From NCBI GenBank assembly GCA_015519975.1, contig WIAL01000034.1:1-64000 (forward strand): 64,000 nucleotides of DNA, read 5' to 3'. The stretch is from Hydrogenothermaceae bacterium (lineage in GTDB: Bacteria; Aquificota; Aquificia; Aquificales; Hydrogenothermaceae). A program made the translations under genes and the position numbers. This document shows positions 17,000 through 25,107 of this stretch, piece after piece (within the stretch, counting starts at the first letter, position 1; the number at the start of each line of letters is the position of its first letter). Under the pieces are notes generated by a model. That model was not told the origin of the DNA and did not search any database. It was given only the letters and a program-made list of their open reading frames with translations.

Positions 17000-17419
17000 T
17001 TACTGCTTTTTTATGACAGGAAGTACATTTTTTGCTTTTAAAATATTTTTGATTTGATTATAAAGATGAGGTTCTCCTGCTTCAAATGCAATTTCTATTA
17101 TTATATAATTATTATTTTTTTCTTTTACTGCCTGTCCTATAAAATCAGCTACAAATACTCCTTCCCTTCTTTTATGTTCATAAGCAACTCTTCCAATAAA
17201 CCCAACATCTGATTTATTAACCTTATCTATATATTCAAGTGCAAGAATATTTTTAATTGCAAAAGTAGAAAGTAAATAGTCTTCTATAGAATTTTTTAAA
17301 TTGTTATTTGATGTTTCTAAGTTAACAGTTTTTATGCTGGTTTCTTCAGCTTTATTATTTTCAGAATTTTCTTTTTTATTATTACCACCATTAAATTTTA
17401 TAATTTTACCCAATGCCAA
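17000..17419 (-). CDS. hypothetical protein
   Basis: A 139-residue protein of unknown function. Residues 1-45 are Asn/Lys/Glu-rich and probably disordered. The C-terminal 90 residues look like a compact alpha/beta domain, with DVGFIGRVAYEHKRREGVFVADFIG and YIIIEIAFEAGEPH. There is no signal peptide or membrane helix. It lies 45 bases upstream of the flavoprotein gene on the same strand and is divergent from recJ. No family was recognised. Confidence 0.6.
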   Translation of the reverse strand: MALGKIIKFNGGNNKKENSENNKAEETSIKTVNLETSNNNLKNSIEDYLLSTFAIKNILALEYIDKVNKSDVGFIGRVAYEHKRREGVFVADFIGQAVKEKNNNYIIIEIAFEAGEPHLYNQIKNILKAKNVLPVIKKQ

Positions 17420-17492
17420 ATACCTCTTTAAAAATGATTAATATTAAATATAATATGATATAATCTGTTTTCCAACAAAAAAAGGAAAAACA

Positions 17493-19187
17493 ATGATTAA
17501 AGGACTAACAGGGCAAAGGTGGCTTGTTTTAGAAGAAATAGAGAAAGCCCCTGATTACCTAATTAAAAAATATGGAAAAGTTTTAGGACAGTTAATATTC
17601 AATAGGAGATCTCTATTTAATAATAAATTTGATGAAGAAAGCATTTATCCAAAAATAAAAAACCTTATAGAGCCAAAATATTTCACAAAACTTGAAGAAA
17701 TTGCACAGAACATAGCAGAAGATATAAAAAAAGGAAAAATAATTGCAATTTATGGTGATTATGATGCAGATGGTATAACTAGTACAGCACTGCTTGCAAA
17801 TTTTTTGCACGATATAGGAGTAAAAGTTAAATACTACATCCCAAGTAGATTTTCAGAAGGATACGGTCTTAACAAATCAGCAATAAAGAAAATAGCATCT
17901 TTAGCTGATATATTAATCGTTTTAGACAGCGGAACAAGTGCTTACGATGAACTTATATTTGCTGTAAAAAATGGACTTAAAGTGTTTGTTCTTGATCATC
18001 ATGAACCAAAAGATAAAAACTGGAAATATGAGAATGTAAATATTCTAAATCCCAAATTATTTGATGAAATAAATCCTTATTTTAAGCATCTTTCAACTGT
18101 TGGTATTGTTTTTTATCTTATGATAATGCTACGAAAACTTTTAAACAAAGATATTCCTCTCAGTCCCTACCTTGACATAGTAGCAATAGGAACAATTGCA
18201 GATGTTGTGCCTCTAACTTATATAAATAGAATCTTAGTAAAAAAAGGAATAGAAGAAATAAACCGTAAAAAAAGAAAAGGTATAAGAGCACTGCTTAACC
18301 AATTAAATCTTGAAAAAGTAAACAGCTTTGATGTTGGGTTTCAAATAGCCCCTAGAATAAATGCAGCAGGAAGACTCGATGATGCAAAAAAAGCTGTAAA
18401 GCTTTTGATATCAAGGCAGGAAAATCAAAGCAGACAATTAGCTTATGAACTTGAGATTTTAAATAAAAAAAGGCAGAAAATAACTGAAAACGTATTTAAA
18501 GAAAGCCAATCAATTATAAAAAATGAAAAACCTGAAGATTTTGTAATAGTTGCTGGAAAGAATTGGCATCAGGGGGTTATAGGTATTGTAGCAGGAAGAC
18601 TGCTAGAAAAATATAAACTTCCATCTTTTGTCCTTGCAGTTAATAATGGATATGCGGTTGCATCTGTAAGAAGCACTCCTGAAATTGATATACATAAAAT
18701 ATTAAATAAACATTCTTACATCTTTGAAAAATTTGGCGGTCACTCTATGGCTGCAGGTTTCACAATAAAATCAAAAAAAATACCGCAGCTTAAAGAAATA
18801 TTGAAAGAAGAAATGAAAAATGTAGAAAAAGAAGATATACAGTTAGAAATAGACATGGAGGTTCCGCTTTCTTACTGGAATGAAAAAACGCTGAAATCAT
18901 TGTCAGTACTTGAACCTTTTGGAGAAGAAAATCCATTTCCTAAATTTATAGCTAAAAATTTAAGAATACAGGATTTTATGACAATAGGAATTGATAACAG
19001 CCACATAAAATTTTCCCTTAAGGATGAAAATGGAAACTATTTTGAAGCACTCTGGTGGGGGGCCAAAAATTACCTCAACAAGCTTTCAGTTGGACAAAAA
19101 ATCAATATTGCATACATTCCAAAATTTTCTAAATTTAATAATAAGATAGTCATAAATTTTATAATTTCAGATATAAACCTGATTTAG
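17493..19187 (+). CDS. recJ: single-stranded-DNA-specific exonuclease RecJ
   Basis: A 5'-3' single-strand exonuclease used in recombination and repair, 564 residues, full length. The DHH phosphoesterase motifs are in order: GDYDADGITS (about 87-96), LDSGTSAYDE, the DHH signature LDHHEP (about 167-172), the IGTIADVVPL block, and the DHHA1 motif FGGHSMAAGFTI (about 412-423). A C-terminal OB-fold region follows. AAAGGAAAAAC precedes the ATG. The gene is monocistronic and divergent from the unknown gene at 17.4 kb. Confidence 0.95.
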   Translation: MIKGLTGQRWLVLEEIEKAPDYLIKKYGKVLGQLIFNRRSLFNNKFDEESIYPKIKNLIEPKYFTKLEEIAQNIAEDIKKGKIIAIYGDYDADGITSTALLANFLHDIGVKVKYYIPSRFSEGYGLNKSAIKKIASLADILIVLDSGTSAYDELIFAVKNGLKVFVLDHHEPKDKNWKYENVNILNPKLFDEINPYFKHLSTVGIVFYLMIMLRKLLNKDIPLSPYLDIVAIGTIADVVPLTYINRILVKKGIEEINRKKRKGIRALLNQLNLEKVNSFDVGFQIAPRINAAGRLDDAKKAVKLLISRQENQSRQLAYELEILNKKRQKITENVFKESQSIIKNEKPEDFVIVAGKNWHQGVIGIVAGRLLEKYKLPSFVLAVNNGYAVASVRSTPEIDIHKILNKHSYIFEKFGGHSMAAGFTIKSKKIPQLKEILKEEMKNVEKEDIQLEIDMEVPLSYWNEKTLKSLSVLEPFGEENPFPKFIAKNLRIQDFMTIGIDNSHIKFSLKDENGNYFEALWWGAKNYLNKLSVGQKINIAYIPKFSKFNNKIVINFIISDINLI

Positions 19188-19213
19188 CTCATTTATTTTA
19201 GATTTAGTTTAAT

Positions 19214-19228
19214 TGAGAATTATTATTA
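19214..19228. promoter_or_regulatory. candidate Fur/PerR-type operator before the peroxiredoxin gene
   Basis: TGAGAAT-T-ATTATTA matches 13 of 15 positions of the 7-1-7 Fur-family core TGATAATnATTATCA. It lies 28 bases before the peroxiredoxin start, where a PerR or Fur repressor could act. Because the region is AT-rich, a chance match cannot be excluded. A similar site occurs at 56544-56558. Confidence 0.35.
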
Positions 19229-19255
19229 ATAAAAACTTTAAATGGAGGTAGGATC

Positions 19256-19858
19256 ATGTCAGATGTAATCTTAGTAGGTCAAGAAGTACCTGATTTTGAA
19301 TTAGAAACTTATGAACCTGAAACAGGTAAATTTGGAACTTTTTCACTTGCAGAAGCAAAAAAGGAAGGCAAATGGACAATTCTCTTTTTCTATCCAGCAG
19401 ACTTTACATTTGTTTGCCCAACTGAACTTGCAGACTTAGCTGAGGTTTATCCAAAATTAAAAGAACTTGGTGCTGAAGTAGTTTCTGTATCTACTGATAC
19501 TAAATTTGTTCACTTAGCATGGCACAGAGATGAAAAACTTTTAGAAAATGTAAAATATCCTATGGGCGCTGACCCAACTGGGAAAGTTTCTAAAATGTTT
19601 GGTGTTTATGACTGCAACACTGGTCTTGCTCTTAGAGGAACATTCATCATTTCTCCAGAAGGAAAACTTGTTGGTTCGGAAGTTAACTTCTACAACGTAG
19701 GAAGAAACGCTCAAGAACTTTTAAGAAAAATGGAAGCTAATGCATACTTAATAGGACACCCTGAAGAAGCTTGCCCTGCAAAATGGGAACCTGGAAAGAA
19801 AACATTAAAACCATCTGAAGAATTAGTTGGGAAAGTTTACGAAGCATTAAATGAATAA
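19256..19858 (+). CDS. typical 2-Cys peroxiredoxin (AhpC/Prx1-like)
   Basis: A 200-residue cytoplasmic thiol peroxidase. The peroxidatic cysteine C54 is in FYPADFTFVCPTE, retaining the P-x3-T-x2-C signature, and the resolving C173 is in EACPAKWEPG. The length fits the AhpC/Prx1 decamer-forming class. TGGAGGTAGG gives a strong ribosome site. It is monocistronic, bounded by recJ and a strong terminator. It would reduce H2O2 and organic peroxides with a thioredoxin or PDO-type reductant. Confidence 0.95.
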   Translation: MSDVILVGQEVPDFELETYEPETGKFGTFSLAEAKKEGKWTILFFYPADFTFVCPTELADLAEVYPKLKELGAEVVSVSTDTKFVHLAWHRDEKLLENVKYPMGADPTGKVSKMFGVYDCNTGLALRGTFIISPEGKLVGSEVNFYNVGRNAQELLRKMEANAYLIGHPEEACPAKWEPGKKTLKPSEELVGKVYEALNE

Positions 19859-19865
19859 AAACATA

Positions 19866-19885
19866 GGGGCTTAAAAGCCCCTTTT
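19866..19885 (+). terminator. rho-independent terminator after peroxiredoxin gene
   Basis: GGGGCTT and AAGCCCC form a 7-bp stem with an AA loop, followed by TTTT, 7 bases after the stop codon. Confidence 0.85.
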
Positions 19886-19901
19886 ATAGTATAATTTTTA
19901 T

Positions 19902-20225
19902 ATGGCAAAGTTTAAATTAAAAAGATTTTTTCCACAAGAAATTCAAATAGAAGTTACCGACAAACAATTAATTCAAATGTTTCCTATAGAGGTTCAAGAG
20001 CATCCCTTTATGGGAGAAATTACCCGTCAATGGCATACAGATTCAAAAATATTTAGTGTTGAAAACTCAAATCCAGAAGAAGTTATAGATCTATCCACAA
20101 ACTCAAAACATATACAAATGAAAAAGGAAGCAATGGAAAAAATACTTTCAAATCTTGATAAATTCAAAATTGTCTTATATTATGAAGATAAAGAAGATAT
20201 TTATGAAGTTGAAAAAATACAATAA
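19902..20225 (+). CDS. hypothetical protein
   Basis: A 107-residue cytoplasmic protein of unknown function, mixed alpha/beta by appearance, with no cysteines, signal peptide or membrane segment. It starts at an ATG 16 bases after the preceding terminator's T-tract, with no clear Shine-Dalgarno sequence, so it may have a very short leader. Low hydrophobicity and a run of acidic residues at the C-terminus (YYEDKEDIYEVEKI) are the only notable features. Confidence 0.55.
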   Translation: MAKFKLKRFFPQEIQIEVTDKQLIQMFPIEVQEHPFMGEITRQWHTDSKIFSVENSNPEEVIDLSTNSKHIQMKKEAMEKILSNLDKFKIVLYYEDKEDIYEVEKIQ

Positions 20226-20228
20226 CGA

Positions 20229-20267
20229 TTGACTTTGAAACAAAAAATAATGTATCCTAATAGGATA
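20229..20267 (+). promoter_or_regulatory. rpsU promoter with palindrome over the -10 box
   Basis: TTGACT (20229-20234) and TATCCT (20253-20258) are spaced 18 bases apart. The -10 box forms the left half of a perfect 7-1-7 palindrome, TATCCTA-A-TAGGATA (20253-20267), so a DNA-binding repressor could occlude RNA polymerase, or the transcript start could form a small hairpin. The promoter serves rpsU and probably yqeY and cvpA. Confidence 0.55.
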
Positions 20268-20297
20268 AAACTTTAAATTAGGAGGTTGGTGTTTTTT

Positions 20298-20498
20298 ATG
20301 GCAGTAGTTGAAGTTAAACCTGAAGAAGGTTTTGAAAAAGCATTAAAGAAATTTAGAAAGATATGTGAAAAAGAAGGTATTATCACAGAAATGAAAAGAA
20401 GACAGTTCTATGAAAAACCTTCAGTAAAAAGAAAAAGAAAACAAAGAGCTGCAAGAAAGAGATTAATCAAGGCACTCAAGAAAAAAGGTCTTCTTTAA
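20298..20498 (+). CDS. rpsU: 30S ribosomal protein S21
   Basis: A 66-residue basic protein with the S21 pattern: VEVKPEEGFEKALKKFRKICEKEGI, then the RRQFYEKPSVKRKRKQRAARKR block. S21 assists translation initiation near the anti-Shine-Dalgarno region of 16S rRNA. The ATG at 20298 gives the family N-terminus. AGGAGG at 20280-20285 is 12 bases away, unusually long spacing, so weak initiation is possible; an in-frame TTG closer by is unlikely. yqeY follows after 14 bases, the usual rpsU-yqeY order. Confidence 0.96.
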   Translation: MAVVEVKPEEGFEKALKKFRKICEKEGIITEMKRRQFYEKPSVKRKRKQRAARKRLIKALKKKGLL

Positions 20499-20512
20499 TA
20501 GAGGTTTCATAA

Positions 20513-20956
20513 ATGGGGCTTTTACAAAAACTCCAGGAAGAGATGAAAACTGCTTTAAAATCTGGAGATAAAGAAAGACTTTCTGTTATAAGAATGCTCA
20601 TTTCTGAGATAAAAAAAGCCCAGATAGACGCAAAAAAAGAACTTACTGATGATGACATTATAAATATTTTGCAAAAATATGCAAAACAAAGAAAAGAATC
20701 TATAAAACAGTATAAAGAAGCAGGTAGAAAAGATTTAGCTGAGAAAGAAGAGCTAGAGCTTAAAATAGTGTCAGAATTTTTACCTGAAGCTCTATCTGAA
20801 AAAGAAATTGAAAAGATTGTAGAAGAAACGATAAAAGAAACCGGTGCTTCCTCAATGAAAGATATGGGAAAAGTAATGAAAGCTGTTATGGAAAAAGTAA
20901 AAGGTAGAGCTGATGGATCCATTGTTAGTAAAATAGTAAAAGAAAAACTATCTTAA
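20513..20956 (+). CDS. yqeY: GatB/YqeY domain-containing protein
   Basis: A 147-residue stand-alone YqeY domain, related to the helical tRNA-binding tail of GatB. Visible blocks are LQEEMKTALKSGDKERLSVIRML, the middle AKQRKESIKQYKEAGRKDLAEKEE and GKVMKAVMEKVKGRADGSIVS. It commonly sits after rpsU; its exact role in tRNA-related metabolism is unsettled. The stop overlaps the cvpA start by one base. Confidence 0.92.
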   Translation: MGLLQKLQEEMKTALKSGDKERLSVIRMLISEIKKAQIDAKKELTDDDIINILQKYAKQRKESIKQYKEAGRKDLAEKEELELKIVSEFLPEALSEKEIEKIVEETIKETGASSMKDMGKVMKAVMEKVKGRADGSIVSKIVKEKLS

Positions 20957-21417
20957 TGATAGATATTATTTTTTTATTGTTTATAGTCTGTTTAATATTA
21001 ATTGGATTTTATAAAGGTTTTTTCTATATATTAATAAATTTTATCTCAATCTTTACAGGTATATATCTGGCAATAAAGTTTAATAACTACCTAATAGGAT
21101 TATTTTCTCAAATTTTCAAAACACAAGAATTAACTTTGAAAATTCTTTCTTTTTTATTTATTTTTCTGTTTTCAGTCTCTACATTTTCTATTATTCATAA
21201 AATTCTAGAAAAGATAATTCATCAAAGTAAAATTTTAACATTAACAAACAGGTTGACCGGCGCATTTATGGGCTTATTAATAGGATTATTTTGTTTATAT
21301 TATTTTTCCATAATAATTCAAACCAATAAGAAACTAGAAAAAGCGATTTTTAAAGATTCAAAAATATATGAAATATTAAAAAATAGAGGAGACTCGCTCC
21401 TCTTTAAAAGTTCATAA
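20956..21417 (+). CDS. CvpA-family inner-membrane protein
   Basis: A 153-residue protein with four predicted membrane helices (about 4-24, 30-48, 60-85, 100-122). The family start IDIIFLLFIVCLILIGFYKGF and the loop LTNRLTGAFMGLLIGL match CvpA (colicin V production family, PF02674). Its last 14 bases overlap the convergent DsrE2 gene, and a hairpin at 21385-21403 lies within its coding end. Confidence 0.8.
   Translation: MIDIIFLLFIVCLILIGFYKGFFYILINFISIFTGIYLAIKFNNYLIGLFSQIFKTQELTLKILSFLFIFLFSVSTFSIIHKILEKIIHQSKILTLTNRLTGAFMGLLIGLFCLYYFSIIIQTNKKLEKAIFKDSKIYEILKNRGDSLLFKSS
21385..21403 (-). terminator. terminator of the DsrE2 gene, embedded in the cvpA 3' end
   Basis: AGAGGAG and CTCCTCT form a 7-bp stem with a 5-base loop. 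Read on the minus strand it follows the DsrE2 stop directly and is trailed by ATTTTTT, a good rho-independent terminator. On the plus strand the T-tract is short (TTT), and the hairpin encodes the last residues of the CvpA protein. Confidence 0.7.
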
Positions 21418-21886
21418 CTATAGGTTTATCTGCTGAAGCAACAAAGTTTAAAAATGTAGATGCTCCTACAGGATTTTCAACACCATCAATTAAATCTTCC
21501 TTTTTGTAACCAAATAGCTGAAGGGCAGTATTACAAGGAAAAAGTTTTATGTCGAGATCTTTTGCCTGCTGCATTAAATCTTCTATTCCAGGTACTTTAT
21601 TATTAGCCATCATTTTTTTCATCATTGCTGTTGATAAATCAACCATACCAGGAAGTATTGTTAATATCTGAGGCATAGGAATCGGCATGGGCATTGCAGG
21701 GTTTCCTACAGGCGAAACTTTTAAATTTTTAAATTTTTCTTTATGTAAAACATTAATACCATAAAAACTAAAAAACATTCCAACTTCCATTCCCATTGCA
21801 GCTGCAGTTGTACCTAAAATAAATGCAGGCATTACTTTATCTAGCGTCCCACTTAAAACAATAATACCAACTCTAGTTGTTGCCAT
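21404..21886 (-). CDS. DsrE2-type (DsrE/F/H-like) protein
   Basis: A 160-residue member of the DsrE/DsrF/DrsH-like family (PF13686). It has the N-terminal strand RVGIIVLSGTLDKVMPAFILG, the central Met/Pro-rich AMPMPIPMPQILTILPGM stretch and a conserved cysteine in KLFPCNTALQLFG. DsrE2 proteins occur in sulfur-oxidising bacteria near TusA and rhodanese genes, where they carry sulfur and associate with membranes. Here the gene stands apart from the tusA cluster at 14 kb, downstream of rseP. The product is probably a persulfide carrier. Confidence 0.85.
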   Translation of the reverse strand: MATTRVGIIVLSGTLDKVMPAFILGTTAAAMGMEVGMFFSFYGINVLHKEKFKNLKVSPVGNPAMPMPIPMPQILTILPGMVDLSTAMMKKMMANNKVPGIEDLMQQAKDLDIKLFPCNTALQLFGYKKEDLIDGVENPVGASTFLNFVASADKPIVMNF

Positions 21887-21920
21887 CCAATTCTCCTTTA
21901 TAAAAATATATCTACATATA

Positions 21921-23240
21921 TTATTGTAATATCCTTAAAATATCATTAAAAATGACAAATATCATTAGAGTACCTAATATTGCAAAACCAACATATGCTA
22001 AATACTCTTTTGCTTTTTCTGGTAAAGGTCTTCTTATAATACTTTCAATTAGTAAAAGTGCGATAAGACCACCATCTAACACTGGTATAGGTAAAAGATT
22101 TAAGTATCCAAGTTGAAGAGAAATAAATGCCATTGCAAATAAATATGTAGCAATACCTGTTTCTAAAGCCTGCCCAGAAAATTGAGCAATGGCAACAGGC
22201 CCTCCAAGAGTTTTTATAGACACTTCACCTGTAATAAGCCCTTTAATAACTTTTCCTATAGCAACTGTTAACTCCCATGATTTGTCTATAGCCTTTTCAA
22301 AAGCTTCTACAGGAGAATATTTAACTATATTAGTATCAAGTTTAGGAGATATCCCAACAACATATTTTTTAATTTGAGAATTATATTCAGGTTTTAATTT
22401 AATTGATATAATCTTTTCATTTCTTTTTATAAGTAAGGTTAACTGTTCATCTTTATTTATGTGCGACATAAAATCAACAAACTCATACCAACTTCTGATT
22501 GGTTTTCCATTTACAGCTATAATTTCATCTCCCGGTTTTAATCCTGCTTTCTCTGCAGGGGTGTTAGGTAAGACTTTGCCGATTATAGACGGTATTAATG
22601 GAGCAATCCCTATACTTTCTTTATTAATATTTTCAGGAACAATTAATTTAACTTTTATCTTTTTTCCATTTCTATCCACTGTTAATGTGACTTCTTTACC
22701 TGCTTTTAATCCTGTTTTTAATGTAAACTCTTTCCAATTTTTAACAGGCTCTCCATCTACAGCTACTATCTTGTCAAAAGGTTTTATTCCAGCCTTTTCA
22801 GCGGGGCTGTCTTTTTCAACATATCCAACTACAACAGGCTGCTTCATATATCCAGGTTCCTGTATTCCAATCATATAAGCAACAGCAAACGCAAAAACTG
22901 CAAAAACAATATTAAACAAAGGTCCTGCAAATGCTATTAACATTTTCTGCCATCTTGGTTTTGATACAAAGGAACGAGGGTCAGTTATATTCTTTTCTGT
23001 TTCCCCTTGTATCGGCTCAGTCATAGAATCTTCACCGTACATTTTTACATATCCACCGAGTGGAATTAATGCAATCTGATAAACAGTTTCTTTTCCTTTC
23101 CACTTAAATATAGGTTTTCCAAAACCTATTGAAAAAACTTCAACCTTTACGCCAAACATTTTTGCGAACAGGAAATGACCAAGTTCATGTATAGTAATAA
23201 GAACTCCAAGCATTATTAAAAAGGCTATAATACTAACCAA
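21921..23240 (-). CDS. rseP: RIP (site-2) metalloprotease RseP
   Basis: A 439-residue intramembrane zinc protease. The HExxH site HELGH is at residues 18-22 in the first membrane helix. Two tandem PDZ domains occupy about 125-210 and 215-295. The third zinc ligand LDG motif (PIPVLDGG) is near residue 395, and four membrane helices are present. Such enzymes cleave anti-sigma factors and signal-peptide remnants. The start is TTG with GGAGG 6 bases upstream, overlapping the dxr end by 8 bases. The dxr-rseP order is widely conserved. Confidence 0.95.
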   Translation of the reverse strand: MVSIIAFLIMLGVLITIHELGHFLFAKMFGVKVEVFSIGFGKPIFKWKGKETVYQIALIPLGGYVKMYGEDSMTEPIQGETEKNITDPRSFVSKPRWQKMLIAFAGPLFNIVFAVFAFAVAYMIGIQEPGYMKQPVVVGYVEKDSPAEKAGIKPFDKIVAVDGEPVKNWKEFTLKTGLKAGKEVTLTVDRNGKKIKVKLIVPENINKESIGIAPLIPSIIGKVLPNTPAEKAGLKPGDEIIAVNGKPIRSWYEFVDFMSHINKDEQLTLLIKRNEKIISIKLKPEYNSQIKKYVVGISPKLDTNIVKYSPVEAFEKAIDKSWELTVAIGKVIKGLITGEVSIKTLGGPVAIAQFSGQALETGIATYLFAMAFISLQLGYLNLLPIPVLDGGLIALLLIESIIRRPLPEKAKEYLAYVGFAILGTLMIFVIFNDILRILQ

Positions 23241-24348
23241 CTAATTCCTCCAATAAATTTTCAGTATTTTTTATAACAGCAAAAACATCATCTATATTTT
23301 TAGGATCTTTAAATTTAACGCTATTCAGCACTTTTTCAATAAAATAAGAAATATCTAAAAAGCTAATTTCACCATTTAAAAATTTATTAACAAGATATTC
23401 ATCTGCTACAGTTAAAACTATCGGATAAGCTCCACCTTTTTTCCCAGCTTCAACAGAAATTTTTAATAAAGGAAATTTTTCATAATCTGGTTCATAAAAT
23501 TCTAACTTTCCGAGCTTAACTAAATCAAGTTTTTCAATACCAATCTCCCTTCTTTCAGGATAAAAAAGAGCATAAGATATTGGATATCTCATATCTGTTG
23601 AAGATAAATTAGCAAATAATGTACCATCTACAAGTTCAACAATACCATGAATTATACTTTGTGGATGGATAACTGCTGTTATTTTATCGTAATTTATATT
23701 AAAAAGATAATGTGCTTCAATTATTTCAAGTCCTTTGTTCATTAATGTGGCACTATCTATAGTAATTTTCTTTCCCATTTTCCATTTAGGATGATTAAGA
23801 GCCTGTTCTACTGTTACCTCCTTTAATTTTTCTTTTGGATATTTAAAAAAAGGACCACCTGATGAAGTTATTATTATTTTGCTTATATCTTCTTTCTTTG
23901 TTTTTTCTAAAAGCTGAAAAATTGCAGAATGTTCACTATCTATAGGTAAAATCTGAGAATATTTTTCTTTTAAAATTTCACCTAAGCATATAATTGCTTC
24001 TTTGTTAGCTGTGGCAAGTTTTTTATTATTTTTTAGTACACAATAAGTTGGGTAAATGCCGTTTATACCAGAAATTGCATTTATAAAAAGATCTATATCT
24101 AAAGATGAATAAAATTCAATACCTTCTTTTCCTGTTAATAATTTTGTGTTATCTACGTTTATATCTTCATTTAAATGCTCAATATATACATATTCAGGTC
24201 TAAACTCCTTAATTTGTTTTTGAAGTGTTTCTGAAAATTTAGATGCAGCTAAAAGCTTGACTGAAAACTGATTTTTAAATCTTCTAACTATATCTAAAGT
24301 TTGTTGACCAACTGAACCTGTAGAACCTAATATTGCGATCTCTTTCAA
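23233..24348 (-). CDS. dxr: 1-deoxy-D-xylulose-5-phosphate reductoisomerase
   Basis: NADPH-dependent enzyme of the MEP isoprenoid pathway, 371 residues. Motifs: the Rossmann loop AILGSTGSVGQQTL at the N-terminus, LATANKEAII (about 112-121), LPIDSEHSAIFQ (about 133-144), TSSGGPFF, and NHPKWKMGKKITIDSATLMNKGLEIIEAH (substrate and metal region). The start is TTG, directly abutting the stop of the upstream oxidoreductase gene. No strong ribosome site is present, so translation is probably coupled. Confidence 0.95.
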   Translation of the reverse strand: MKEIAILGSTGSVGQQTLDIVRRFKNQFSVKLLAASKFSETLQKQIKEFRPEYVYIEHLNEDINVDNTKLLTGKEGIEFYSSLDIDLFINAISGINGIYPTYCVLKNNKKLATANKEAIICLGEILKEKYSQILPIDSEHSAIFQLLEKTKKEDISKIIITSSGGPFFKYPKEKLKEVTVEQALNHPKWKMGKKITIDSATLMNKGLEIIEAHYLFNINYDKITAVIHPQSIIHGIVELVDGTLFANLSSTDMRYPISYALFYPERREIGIEKLDLVKLGKLEFYEPDYEKFPLLKISVEAGKKGGAYPIVLTVADEYLVNKFLNGEISFLDISYFIEKVLNSVKFKDPKNIDDVFAVIKNTENLLEELVG

Positions 24349-24948
24349 TTACATACCTGCTGACATAATATGTCCTAATATATCGTTTTCCTCTTTGAAA
24401 CCAACAAACTCTATTTTGTCATTAATTACAACTTTAGGAACAGTAGAAACATTATACTCTAATGCCAGATTTTGAAAATCATGACAATCAATTGCATATG
24501 TTTTTATATAATCGCTGGCCATAGCAAAACTGTACATTTTCTTTAAAACCAGCGGACACCATCCGCAGGATTTTGTTATAAAAACTTTTACCTCAACAGG
24601 TTTATCAAGCATTTCAAGTATTTCAACTGTTCTTTCTGATAAATCATACTCATTTTTAGAAACCATCAAAATAGCATCTATAAATGTTTTAAATTCACCT
24701 CCAGAAGGCATCCCCATATATCTAATTCCAAAATCTTTTGTTGAATTTATAGCAATACAAGGCTTTCCAATACAGTAAAGATTTTCTTCTAAATAATTTA
24801 TCTTTTCACTTAGATTTGATATTTCTTCTAAAAGCTCTTTTATATTATTTGAAAGCTGTGAATTATCTTTATCTAAAATTAAATTTACAGGATCTATTAA
24901 ATTTTTAAAAACTTTACTTAGATTGTTTTTAATTTCTTCTGAAATCAT
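24349..24948 (-). CDS. protein disulfide oxidoreductase (PDO)-like protein with two thioredoxin folds
   Basis: A 199-residue protein. The C-terminal thioredoxin fold (about 115-199) has the active site C128-G-W-C131 and the cis-proline segment STVPKVV. The N-terminal half resembles the first fold of thermophile PDOs, with FGIRYMGMPSGGEFKTFIDAI, but keeps only C59-x4-C64 instead of a CxxC. PDOs handle intracellular disulfides in hyperthermophiles. The gene leads the PDO-dxr-rseP operon. A DnaA box at the origin edge overlaps its ribosome-binding region, with 6 bases between box and ATG. Confidence 0.78.
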   Translation of the reverse strand: MISEEIKNNLSKVFKNLIDPVNLILDKDNSQLSNNIKELLEEISNLSEKINYLEENLYCIGKPCIAINSTKDFGIRYMGMPSGGEFKTFIDAILMVSKNEYDLSERTVEILEMLDKPVEVKVFITKSCGWCPLVLKKMYSFAMASDYIKTYAIDCHDFQNLALEYNVSTVPKVVINDKIEFVGFKEENDILGHIMSAGM

Positions 24949-25012
24949 TTTAAGTTATCCACATTTTAAATTTTTTTTCTTTTTTTAATTTTATCATAAT
25001 AATATAAATCAA

Positions 25013-25027
25013 TAATAATAATAATAG
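25013..25027 (+). other. DnaA-trio tract of the origin unwinding element
   Basis: Read 3' to 5' away from the DnaA box at 25029, the top strand is GAT-AAT-AAT-AAT-AAT: five consecutive trinucleotides of the 3'-[G/A]AT-5' form that single-strand-binding DnaA filaments engage. It is one base from the box and continues into AT-only DNA. This predicts that melting starts on the left side of the origin. Confidence 0.7.
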
Positions 25028-25107
25028 ATGTGGATAACTTGTGGATAAGTAGGTTAAGTTATTGAAATTTAAGTAATTTTGCTTGTGGATAACCATGTGG
25101 ATAACTT
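25028..25107 (+). repeat. 80-bp origin direct repeat, copy 1
   Basis: Identical at all 80 positions to 25314-25393. It contains four whole DnaA boxes plus a 35-base box-free AT-rich spacer. Copy 1 adjoins the DnaA-trio tract; copy 2 does not. Confidence 0.95.
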
